Source of the DNA: Paludibacteraceae bacterium
GTDB lineage: Bacteria; Bacteroidota; Bacteroidia; Bacteroidales; Paludibacteraceae
Length of the DNA: 23,573 nucleotides
NCBI GenBank assembly: GCA_017960065.1
Contig: JAGCZK010000086.1
Location: 1-23,573, forward strand
Reading direction: 5' to 3'
This document shows positions 15,229 to 22,263 of this stretch, in pieces. Within the stretch, counting starts at the first letter, position 1; the number at the start of each line of letters is the position of its first letter. A program made the position numbers and the translations under genes. A model generated the notes under the pieces. That model was given only the letters and a program-made list of their open reading frames with translations. It had not been told where the DNA came from and did no database searches.

Positions 15229-16473
15229 ATGGAAGATGTATTTGAGAAAATCTACGGAATGACGGCTATCGGCGACATTGTGGCCGACCCGCGCTTCCTC
15301 ATCATGTACCTGCTCGCCTTCGTGTTGCTCTACTTGGGCATCAAGAAGGGATTTGAGCCGCTGCTGCTCATTCCCATCGCCTTTGGCGTGCTGATTGCCA
15401 ACTTCCCCGGCGGTGGCATGGGCGTGCTCGGCGCCGACGGCGAGGGCTTGGTCCACTACACCAAAAACGGGGTCGAAGTGGCCAAAAACGTGTATGAAAT
15501 GCCCTTACCCGAGATTGCACACGACCTGGGTTTGATGAACTACATTTATTATGCGCTCATCAAATCGGGGCTGCTCCCGCCCATCGTCTTCATGGGTGTA
15601 GGCGCGCTCACCGACTTCGGTCCCATGCTGCGCAACCTCAAACTGGCGATTTTCGGAGCCGGTGCCCAATTCGGCATCTTCGCCGTATTGCTGGTCGCCT
15701 CCTATTTCTTCACCATGCCCGAAGCCGCTTCGCTGGCCATCATCGGTGGTGCCGACGGTCCTACGGCCATCTTCACCACCCTCAAGCTGGCGCCGCACTT
15801 GCTGGCTCCGATTGCCATCGCCGCCTATTCCTACATGGCGCTGGTACCGGTCATCATCCCGTTGGTGGTCAAACTGACCTGCACCAAAAAGGAACTCTCC
15901 ATCAACATGAAGGAACAGGACAAGCTCTATCCTTCCAAAACGGAGTTCAAAAACATGCGTACGCTCAAGATTCTGTTCCCGATTGTCACCACCACGATTG
16001 TAGCCATCATCGTTCCTGACGCTGTGGCCTTGGTGGGCATGCTGATGTTCGGTAACCTGATTAAGGAAATCGGTTCGAGCACCTCACGTCTGTTTGAAAC
16101 CGCCTCGAACGGCATCATGAACGCCGCCACCATTTTCTTAGGCTTGTCGGTAGGTGCCACCATGACGGTCGAAGCCTTCTTGAACTGGACCACCATCGGC
16201 ATTGTCGCCGGCGGTTTCCTGGCCTTCGGATTCTCGATTTTCGGCGGCATCATGCTGGTCAAACTGATGAATGTGTTCTCAAAGAAGAAAATCAACCCGC
16301 TTATCGGTGCAACCGGTTTGAGCGCCGTGCCTATGGCTTCGCGTGTCGCCAACGACATCGCCCTCAAATACGATCCGAAGAACCATGTGCTCAACTACTG
16401 CATGTCTTCGAATGTGGCCGGTGTAATCGGCTCGGCGGTAGCCGCCGGTATTTTGATTTCGTTCTTAGGATAA
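15229..16473 (+). CDS. oadB: Oxaloacetate decarboxylase beta subunit, sodium pump
   Basis: 414 residues, integral membrane with about nine to eleven hydrophobic segments. The beta subunit decarboxylates carboxybiotin and exports Na+. The key motif GGADGPT is at 173-179, where Asp176 matches the essential sodium-site aspartate of characterised pumps. Another conserved stretch is GLSVGATMTVEAFL, and the C-terminus has GLSAVPMASRVAN and YCMSSNVAGVIGSA. The GDIVADPRFLIMYLLAF start is also typical. It begins 4 bases after oadA and is followed by an intrinsic terminator, so it closes the operon. Paralogous beta subunits of other decarboxylases are very similar, so the substrate is set by OadA next to it. 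Confidence 0.95.
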   Translation: MEDVFEKIYGMTAIGDIVADPRFLIMYLLAFVLLYLGIKKGFEPLLLIPIAFGVLIANFPGGGMGVLGADGEGLVHYTKNGVEVAKNVYEMPLPEIAHDLGLMNYIYYALIKSGLLPPIVFMGVGALTDFGPMLRNLKLAIFGAGAQFGIFAVLLVASYFFTMPEAASLAIIGGADGPTAIFTTLKLAPHLLAPIAIAAYSYMALVPVIIPLVVKLTCTKKELSINMKEQDKLYPSKTEFKNMRTLKILFPIVTTTIVAIIVPDAVALVGMLMFGNLIKEIGSSTSRLFETASNGIMNAATIFLGLSVGATMTVEAFLNWTTIGIVAGGFLAFGFSIFGGIMLVKLMNVFSKKKINPLIGATGLSAVPMASRVANDIALKYDPKNHVLNYCMSSNVAGVIGSAVAAGILISFLG

Positions 16474-16497
16474 GATTCGAAAAAAACAACCTTCAGA

Positions 16498-16524
16498 CGG
16501 GACCGGCCTGCCGGTCCCGTTTTT
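16498..16524 (+). terminator. Intrinsic terminator after oadB
   Basis: Perfect 9-bp stem CGGGACCGG / CCGGTCCCG with a 4-base loop CCTG, followed directly by five T. It begins 25 bases after the oadB stop and ends 15 bases before the dgt start. Clear rho-independent form. Confidence 0.9.
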
Positions 16525-16539
16525 ATACAAAAACAAGTC

Positions 16540-17793
16540 ATGAGCGAAACATCTGGCGCATACGACAAACCCTTTTGGCAGGAAGCCACCCCCGATACCT
16601 TCCAGCCCGGTGCGGAACACCCGCTGCAGGCCCGGCTGCAACCGCTCTACGACAAATCGGGCGATGTGCGCAGCGCCTTTGCCCGCGACTACACCCGCAT
16701 CCTGCACTCCAACAGCTTCCGCCGGCTCAAGCACAAGACCCAGGTCTTTTTCAACGGGGCCGGCAACGACCATATCTGCACCCGCATCGAGCATGTCGCC
16801 CATGTCGAGTCGGTGGCCAATACCATCGCCCGCACGCTCGGGCTCAACCAAGACCTGGTCAAGGCCATCGCCATGGGCCACGACTTGGGGCACGCCCCTT
16901 TCGGACATTTGGGCGAAAAGATTCTGACAAAAGTGTCGGGCGAACCGTTCTGGCACGAACGCAACGGGCTGTACCTGGTCGATCGGGTCGAACTGCTGCC
17001 CGACCACCAAAACCGCTACCACAACCTCAACCTCACCTACGCCGTTCGCGACGGCATTGTGTCGCACTGCGGCGAGATAGACCAAAACGGCATTCAACGG
17101 CGCCGCGAGCTGATCGACTTGTCGGAGTTTGACCGCCCCGGCAAATACCAGGCGGCCACTTGGGAAGGGTGCGTGGTCAAGTTGTCGGACAAAATCGCCT
17201 ACCTCGGACGCGACATCGAGGATGCCGTCACGCTCGGCTACCTCGGCCACCAGGAACTCGACGAGTTGCACGCACTGGCCCGGCGCTACGGCCGGACCGA
17301 CGCCCTCAACACCTCATCGATCATGCACGGGCTCATTACCGACCTGTGCCGGCACAGCAATCCGCAAGACGGCCTGCGTTTCAGCGACGAAGCCAACGAC
17401 TTGCTCAATGCCATCAAAAAGTTCAACTACCGCTACATCTACGACCATCCGCGGCTGGCTCCCTACCGCCACTACGCCGAGCTGGTCATTCAGGAGGTGT
17501 TCAATTATCTGATGGGGCTGTATGGCGGCGAAGACACCCTGCACCGGCTCTATGCCCGCCAAGGACGCGAGTTCAAGTTTGTCGAAGTGTTCCGCGAATG
17601 GCTGCGCTGCTATTGCCTGACGGAAATCGCTCCGAAAGACCAACAGTGCCTTTTGCGCGAAAATTATCTGAACGAAAAAATCTACGGCGACCTCTCCGAC
17701 GAGCGCGACTACCGGCGGGCGGTAACCGACTTTATCGCAGGCATGACCGATCCGTTTGCCTGCAAGTCGTTTCAGGAATTGCTCGAAAACTGA
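16540..17793 (+). CDS. dgt: dGTPase-family HD phosphohydrolase
   Basis: 417 residues. Such enzymes split dGTP (or other dNTPs) into the nucleoside and triphosphate. HD-domain metal ligands are visible: TRIEHVAHVESVA (His85), AMGHDLGHAPFGHLGE (His114-Asp115, then His118 and His123), and KLSDKIAYLGRDIEDA (Asp217). The N-terminal segment AFARDYTRILHSNSFRRLKHKTQVF is the family hallmark, cited here by its core HSNSFRRLKHKTQVF. The overall length and C-terminal helical part fit the dGTPase type 2/3 group. The gene follows the oad terminator closely. No TAnnTTTG box is visible in the 15-base gap, so its promoter is unclear. Its stop codon abuts the stop of the convergent WYL gene with no base between. 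Confidence 0.88.
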   Translation: MSETSGAYDKPFWQEATPDTFQPGAEHPLQARLQPLYDKSGDVRSAFARDYTRILHSNSFRRLKHKTQVFFNGAGNDHICTRIEHVAHVESVANTIARTLGLNQDLVKAIAMGHDLGHAPFGHLGEKILTKVSGEPFWHERNGLYLVDRVELLPDHQNRYHNLNLTYAVRDGIVSHCGEIDQNGIQRRRELIDLSEFDRPGKYQAATWEGCVVKLSDKIAYLGRDIEDAVTLGYLGHQELDELHALARRYGRTDALNTSSIMHGLITDLCRHSNPQDGLRFSDEANDLLNAIKKFNYRYIYDHPRLAPYRHYAELVIQEVFNYLMGLYGGEDTLHRLYARQGREFKFVEVFREWLRCYCLTEIAPKDQQCLLRENYLNEKIYGDLSDERDYRRAVTDFIAGMTDPFACKSFQELLEN

Positions 17794-18711
17794 TTATCGG
17801 GCGGCATCACCCTTGTACATCTTCCACGTCCGCTCCACTTCCTCCATCAATTGGCGGCGCAACGACTCGGGAGCCAGCACCTCGACACGGTCGGCTTGGC
17901 TCAGCAGTTCCTGCAAAAAGTCGAAAGTCGGGCACAGTTTCAGCTCAAAGACGCTGTAGGTGTCGTTGGTTTCGATTTCGCGCTGCGAGCTGTGCAAAGG
18001 AAGCGAGCGCAGGTAACAGGCCTGATGGGCCGTGGCTTTCAGCCGGATGGTTTCGGGCTTGCCCGTATCCTCTCGAATCACACCGTAACACGAGGCAAAA
18101 AATCCGGCCGGATTAAAGTCGGCGGGATAGTCAAACGACGCCTCGCTAACAGACAGGGAGCGCACCCGGTCGAGGGCATAGGTCCGTGGTGCTTGTCCGC
18201 AAAGGCTGTCGCCAATCACATACCAGCGCTGGTGGAAGAGTTTGACACAATAGGGGGCCAGGTCGAACGACGACTCATGATCTTTGTAATAGCCCTGGTA
18301 AGTGACATGCAGCAGTTTGCCCAACCTCATCGCCGACAGCACGGTGGTCAGACAGGCGTGGCCCGACGGGATGTCCTCGAGCAGGATCCGGTCGTTGAGC
18401 GCCTGGTTCTGCAGCAGGGTGTTGCTCACCGACAGGGTGCCCAACAGCCAGTTGCGCAGGCCGCCGCGCTCTATTTCTTCGGCATTTTCGATGTAGTAGA
18501 GGTAACCGCCCTTACGCTGGCACTGGATGACCAGCCCGAAAATATCCTGCGCCTCGTTGAGCCAGGTATGGAAGGTTCGCAACGGCATTTCAACGCCTTC
18601 GCTCAAATCACTCTCAAGCCAGCGGCGGTTGATTTCCTTGAACGGGATTTTTCCCGCCTTGTAGATGGTGTCCACCAGCCAGACGTATTTGTTTAAAAGG
18701 TTCTGTGACAT
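17794..18711 (-). CDS. WYL domain-containing transcriptional regulator
   Basis: 305 residues from the ATG at 18711. A longer frame from 18789 is rejected because the promoter lies in it. An N-terminal winged-helix-like DNA-binding part (about 1-85) includes KYVWLVDTIYKAGKIPFKEI and MPLRTFHTWLNEAQDIFGL. A WYL domain (about 160-230) follows with LLHVTYQGYY, FDLAPYCVKLFHQRWYVIGD and TYALDRVRSL; here the WYL triad reads WYV. The C-terminal WCX-like extension has CPTFDFLQELLSQADRVEVL. WYL proteins sense nucleic-acid-like or other small ligands and control nearby genes, often in stress or defence. It has its own good promoter, is divergent from the metal permease (204-base spacer) and convergent with dgt. 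The target is unknown; the permease or itself are the simplest candidates. Confidence 0.88.
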   Translation of the reverse strand: MSQNLLNKYVWLVDTIYKAGKIPFKEINRRWLESDLSEGVEMPLRTFHTWLNEAQDIFGLVIQCQRKGGYLYYIENAEEIERGGLRNWLLGTLSVSNTLLQNQALNDRILLEDIPSGHACLTTVLSAMRLGKLLHVTYQGYYKDHESSFDLAPYCVKLFHQRWYVIGDSLCGQAPRTYALDRVRSLSVSEASFDYPADFNPAGFFASCYGVIREDTGKPETIRLKATAHQACYLRSLPLHSSQREIETNDTYSVFELKLCPTFDFLQELLSQADRVEVLAPESLRRQLMEEVERTWKMYKGDAAR

Positions 18712-18731
18712 AAGGGGCTTGCTTTTCTCTC

Positions 18732-18763
18732 CAAATATACACAAACTTGCGCAATTTTTCAAA
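18732..18763 (-). promoter_or_regulatory. Promoter for the WYL regulator gene
   Basis: On the minus strand: TTTG (18760-18763), a 20-base spacer, then TATATTTG (18732-18739). This is a full match to the Bacteroidota consensus (TTTG, 19-21 bases, TAnnTTTG), 20 bases upstream of the ATG, and the best promoter in the window. Confidence 0.75.
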
Positions 18764-18852
18764 TCCGCCACGCTACTTCGAATTTTCAATCATTTTTTCA
18801 CTGCTGCCTTATATCATTGGGGCAGAATCGTTAGACTCTACTATCCTCAAAA

Positions 18853-18869
18853 TCGGGGATTGTCGGGGA
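18853..18869 (+). repeat. Tandem TCGGGGA repeats upstream of the metal permease
   Basis: Two copies of TCGGGGA (18853-18859 and 18863-18869), 10 bases apart start to start, one helical turn. They flank and overlap the -33 element of the permease promoter. A regulator bound there would contact one DNA face and could block RNA polymerase. The rest of the 204-base spacer holds the two divergent promoters and a weak CTGCC/GGCAG inverted repeat (18804-18825). Confidence 0.35.
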
Positions 18870-18890
18870 ATAAAATTTATTGTATCTTTG
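18859..18890 (+). promoter_or_regulatory. Promoter for the Cu/Zn permease gene
   Basis: ATTG at 18859-18862, a 20-base spacer, then TATCTTTG at 18883-18890, matching the Bacteroidota pattern. It ends 25 bases before the ATG at 18916. The tandem repeats listed separately overlap its -33 end. Confidence 0.6.
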
Positions 18891-18915
18891 CCTCAACAAA
18901 TCGAACCCTTACCGC

Positions 18916-20175
18916 ATGAGTTTGCACAACTTTTGGTTGGCTTTTATCCAAATTACTGGCGAAATGAGCCCATACTTGCTATTAGGTTTCTTAATAGCAG
19001 GGGTGCTGCACGTTTATGTACCAAAGGGTTTTTATTGCCGATACCTCTCGACCGACAACAAACTGTCGGTGCTATGGGCCGCTCTGCTTGGAGTCCCGCT
19101 TCCACTGTGCTCCTGCGGTGTCATCCCTACGGCAATTGGCCTAAAGAAAGAACGAGCATCGACGGGAGCCGTTGCCTCGTTCCTCATCGCCACTCCGCAG
19201 ACTGGCATCGATTCTATTCTCGCCACCTATTCGGTAATGGGCATCGGCTTTGCCATTGCCCGTCCGGTGGCTGCCCTGACGACCGGGCTGATTGGCGGAT
19301 GGTTGACTAACCGGTTTGTGCCAAACGACAACGCAGACACAAACGATGCCGCCACAACCGTTTTTCGCGATAAAGGAAGCCGTCTGTGGCGCGTGCTGAA
19401 GTACGCCTACTTCGACATGATGCAAGACATCGGATTCAGACTGTTCTTCGGACTCTTGCTTGCAGCGCTGATTGGCATTGCCGTTCCCGATGAATTCTTC
19501 CTGAGTTTTGGCAACCAACCGCTATTGCAGATGGCTGTAATCCTGCTTATTGCGATTCCCATGTACATCTGTTCCACCGGCAGTATTCCCGTGGCGGCAG
19601 CACTCATGCTCAAAGGGCTTTCTCCAGGTGCCGCCATGGTCATGCTAATGGCTGGTCCGGCTGTCAACATTGCATCGGTTCTGGTAGTACGCAAATCGCT
19701 TGGTACTCGCTTCACAACCATCTACCTCGCCACCATTGTCGTTATGTCGGTGTTGTTCGGACTGCTGGTCAATTCTATCGGCATCGGTACCGACATCGCA
19801 CCGGTTTCCGTCCACCACGGCTCGTGCTGCAGCACGCCGACAGTTGCGTGGAAAGTGTTGCATTATGGTTGTTCAATACTGTTAGTTATATTTATTCTTT
19901 GGGCCATGATCATGAAATTTCTGGATCGCTTCAAAAAGACACAAGTAAAAGAGGGCACCTGTGTGTATGGTGTTGAAGGTATGAACTGCAACCACTGCAA
20001 GGCATCGGTTGAAAAGTCGGTAATGGAAGTAAACGGAGTAAACGCCGCCGAAGCCAATGTCAGTGCCCGCACACTCACCGTGAGCGGCACCGCCTCCGAA
20101 TCGGCCATTCGCAAAGCCGTAGAATCGGCAGGGTTCCGCTTTACCGGGCAGGCCAGCACCAACGCAAACCGTTAA
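18916..20175 (+). CDS. Cu/Zn efflux-type permease (SO_0444-like) with C-terminal HMA domain
   Basis: 419 residues. A two-lobed permease (DUF318/ArsP-like) carries the paired motifs GVPLPLCSCGVIPTA at 59-73 (Cys65, Cys67) and PMYICSTGSIPVAAAL at 215-230 (Cys219), which resemble a transport site made of internal repeats. Some nine to ten membrane segments are likely. A loop with HHGSCCSTP (300-308) adds possible metal ligands. The tail (about 348-412) is a heavy-metal-associated domain with GMNCNHC (Cys358, Cys361), as in copper chaperones. This combination is known as the SO_0444 family, linked to copper and zinc efflux. Own promoter, divergent from the WYL gene. The ATG at 18916 fits the promoter; an upstream in-frame start at 18880 overlaps the -7 box. 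Arsenic export is less likely given the HMA domain. Confidence 0.85.
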   Translation: MSLHNFWLAFIQITGEMSPYLLLGFLIAGVLHVYVPKGFYCRYLSTDNKLSVLWAALLGVPLPLCSCGVIPTAIGLKKERASTGAVASFLIATPQTGIDSILATYSVMGIGFAIARPVAALTTGLIGGWLTNRFVPNDNADTNDAATTVFRDKGSRLWRVLKYAYFDMMQDIGFRLFFGLLLAALIGIAVPDEFFLSFGNQPLLQMAVILLIAIPMYICSTGSIPVAAALMLKGLSPGAAMVMLMAGPAVNIASVLVVRKSLGTRFTTIYLATIVVMSVLFGLLVNSIGIGTDIAPVSVHHGSCCSTPTVAWKVLHYGCSILLVIFILWAMIMKFLDRFKKTQVKEGTCVYGVEGMNCNHCKASVEKSVMEVNGVNAAEANVSARTLTVSGTASESAIRKAVESAGFRFTGQASTNANR

Positions 20176-20280
20176 TCATATCACGACAAGGCCCTATCTG
20201 GCTCTGATCTTGCAAAAACGCATATTGATTTTGCATATAATTCACCAGATTGATATTCATAGGACTATTATTTTTCTGCA

Positions 20281-20309
20281 AAAAAACAAAGTTGCACTAC
20301 AAAAGTGCA
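20281..20309 (-). terminator. Possible terminator for the exonuclease/mcrBC run
   Basis: Minus strand: a 6-bp stem TGCACT / AGTGCA with a 5-base loop, followed by AACTTTG and a run of seven T. The stem is short, so this is moderate evidence. It lies in the AT-rich 195-base spacer between the convergent permease and exonuclease genes, where I see no gene. Confidence 0.4.
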
Positions 20310-20370
20310 GAAATGTGTGACTTTTTGCGCCTTCGCGGTGCAATTTAACGCTTTTCGGTCTTTTGCCCGG

Positions 20371-20862
20371 CTACAAAATCTCCCGCGCAATCCAGGCACA
20401 GGCTTCGGCGTCGGCCAGCGCATGATGGTGATGCTCCAAGTTGTAACCGCATGCTGCCGCTACGGTTTGCAACTGATGATTCTCCAACTGCGGCAGCACC
20501 CGGCGCGAAACACAAAGCGTGTCGTAAAAGTCATAATCCGGGTAGTCCATCTGATAGGTACGGAACACTGACTTCAGGCAATTCTCGTCGAACTGCTGGT
20601 TGTGGGCCACCAGCGGCAAACCATCGATTAGCGGCTCTATCTGTGCCCACACCTCCGGAAAAATCGGCGCGTTGTCTGTATCGTCGCCACACAGGCCGTG
20701 CACCTGACAGCACCGGAAGTGGTAATAGTTCGGCTCGGGGCGGATGAGCGAGTAGAACGAATCGACAAATTCCCCATCGCGCACAATCACCACACCGACC
20801 GCACACACCGACGACCGCTCAAAATTAGCCGTCTCAAAATCTATTGCCGCAAAGTTTTTCAT
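20371..20862 (-). CDS. DnaQ-like 3'-5' exonuclease (DEDDh)
   Basis: 163 residues, about one exonuclease domain and nothing more. The DEDDh residues are all visible: FAAIDFETAN with Asp8 and Glu10 (Exo I), VAHNQQFDENCL with Asp92 (Exo II), and HHHHALADAEA with Asp151 and a catalytic His at 146 or 147 (Exo III). The enzyme degrades DNA or RNA from the 3' end. Such stand-alone domains resemble the DNA polymerase III epsilon subunit but also occur as repair or RNA-processing nucleases. No tau- or alpha-binding C-terminus is visible. It starts 21 bases after the mcrC stop without a visible promoter box, so it may be read from the mcrBC transcript. Its composition is closer to the chromosome than to mcrBC. 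A role in McrBC defence is possible but unproven. Confidence 0.85.
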   Translation of the reverse strand: MKNFAAIDFETANFERSSVCAVGVVIVRDGEFVDSFYSLIRPEPNYYHFRCCQVHGLCGDDTDNAPIFPEVWAQIEPLIDGLPLVAHNQQFDENCLKSVFRTYQMDYPDYDFYDTLCVSRRVLPQLENHQLQTVAAACGYNLEHHHHALADAEACAWIAREIL

Positions 20863-20883
20863 CGAGCGAGTTGAGGGTGGAAG

Positions 20884-22263
20884 TTAGGAGTGCTGAGGGG
20901 AGGAAGTGGACTCGGATTTCATAAATAGTATGTTATCCTCTACCTTCTTCATTTCTTTCACAAAGTCGTCAAAAGAATTGACTTTATGTTTCACTTGAAA
21001 TCCGATAATACGAATTTCACCACCCATTCCGTAAATCTTGTATTGTTTCTTTATTTCTGATTTTCCAATACTTGGATATATCAGTCCGGCCCTCTTGGAA
21101 GGCAAAATATGCATATATGTTACAATTTGGTGAATATCGTCTCGAGCAGCCGATGAAAAGTCTAACATTTTATATTTTGCATCAAGAACATCGTTATCGT
21201 CAGGAATATCATCTCCATATTTAAAATTCTTATTTTGCTTGCCCTTATAATAATCTGGATAGCGAGGATTCCCATTGTATAAAGTAATCGGATTTTTGCC
21301 TTCACGATTCTCATTAGGATTCTCAGCGTGAGTATATCCAAAATCTTTTAGAATTTTGGCAAGATACTCCTCCCACAGCCATGCTCCGTCAAACAAAATT
21401 CCATAAATCTGATCTTTCTCCTGACCATATTTAAGGGATTCGTGGCGAAGGATTTGAAGACAAATCTTTTGCAAGTCGGTATAGGCCGAAAAATAAGGAT
21501 GCCGCACTGGCCGAAGGTTTTGATTGATAACACGTTGCCGATCTCGGACATTGTACGACGACGTTGCCATAACTATCTGACTGACAAATAATTTTGTATC
21601 CGAATCGTTATTCAAAATCGTAGCGCCACTTGTTTTGGTACGGATGTACTCGATGGTGTGACGAACCAACTGAGTCACTTCATTATCGTAACTGTGTTCG
21701 CGCGTGGTATATGCCACCGTTCCCCTAAACGGTATGTTTTGTCGAATGTGCCGATTGACGTCTATGGGTCCGCGAATGTTGGCATCGTTGAACTCAAAAC
21801 GGCGGTATTTTTTGAAAACACCCTGGGCCACAGCTTTTTTCAGGTAGTAAGGGAACAAGTAGAGCAAAAAGTCAAAAATCCGTTCTTGATTGTTGGTGGT
21901 GTGCTTGATATTAAACAAGTTGATAGCAAAAACTTTCTGCAACATATAGTGCAGAAAATAATCCTCATCATCCTGCTGTGCAAAGCGCGAGCGGATATCA
22001 ATCTGCGTGTTGTTCACGCCAATGAACCCCATGATATTGCCCGTGCTGATTTTATCATCCGACAAACTAATTATGACGCCTTCGCCTATGTCATCTCCAT
22101 GATGCCCCAACGCTTGCGGAAAAACGAGCAGGTTGGGGTTGTCATCGAGCTTCAAATTGGCGATTTTAACGTCGGCAATCCGTTCGATGTCCGATTTAGC
22201 ACTCAATTCGCTATCGGTTTTTAGCGTGTACGGTGAATTATCCGTTGTTCGAATTTGAGTCAT
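20884..22263 (-). CDS. mcrC: McrC-like restriction endonuclease subunit
   Basis: 459 residues. McrC is the nuclease partner of the McrB GTPase and cuts DNA carrying modified cytosines. The N-terminal half matches McrC family features: ISTGNIMGFIGVNNTQIDIRS (abbreviated GFIGVNNTQIDIRSRF), FLHYMLQKVF, and RGPIDVNRHIRQNIP at 164-178. The C-terminal half has a PD-(D/E)xK nuclease: WLWEEYLAKIL with Glu298/299, RYPDYY at 334-339, LDAKYK at 360-365 (Asp361, Lys363), and HQIVTYMHILPS at 378-389. All catalytic positions seem intact. The ATG at 22263 overlaps the mcrB stop by 26 bases, so translation is coupled. The gene is AT-rich (20 of 60 bases are G or C in 21001-21060) compared with about 60% elsewhere, a sign of transfer. 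Confidence 0.9.
   Translation of the reverse strand: MTQIRTTDNSPYTLKTDSELSAKSDIERIADVKIANLKLDDNPNLLVFPQALGHHGDDIGEGVIISLSDDKISTGNIMGFIGVNNTQIDIRSRFAQQDDEDYFLHYMLQKVFAINLFNIKHTTNNQERIFDFLLYLFPYYLKKAVAQGVFKKYRRFEFNDANIRGPIDVNRHIRQNIPFRGTVAYTTREHSYDNEVTQLVRHTIEYIRTKTSGATILNNDSDTKLFVSQIVMATSSYNVRDRQRVINQNLRPVRHPYFSAYTDLQKICLQILRHESLKYGQEKDQIYGILFDGAWLWEEYLAKILKDFGYTHAENPNENREGKNPITLYNGNPRYPDYYKGKQNKNFKYGDDIPDDNDVLDAKYKMLDFSSAARDDIHQIVTYMHILPSKRAGLIYPSIGKSEIKKQYKIYGMGGEIRIIGFQVKHKVNSFDDFVKEMKKVEDNILFMKSESTSSPQHS

Noticed and set aside
16540..18711. dGTPase plus WYL regulator as an antiviral dNTP-depletion module linked to mcrBC
   Set aside because: Both look chromosomal in composition, they are convergent and not one operon, and dgt matches ordinary housekeeping dGTPases. 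Nothing beyond proximity supports it.
20326..20342. Hairpin GCGCC/GGTGC near the exonuclease end
   Set aside because: No T-run follows on either strand in the right orientation and the stem needs a G-T pair; the hairpin at 20293-20309 is better.
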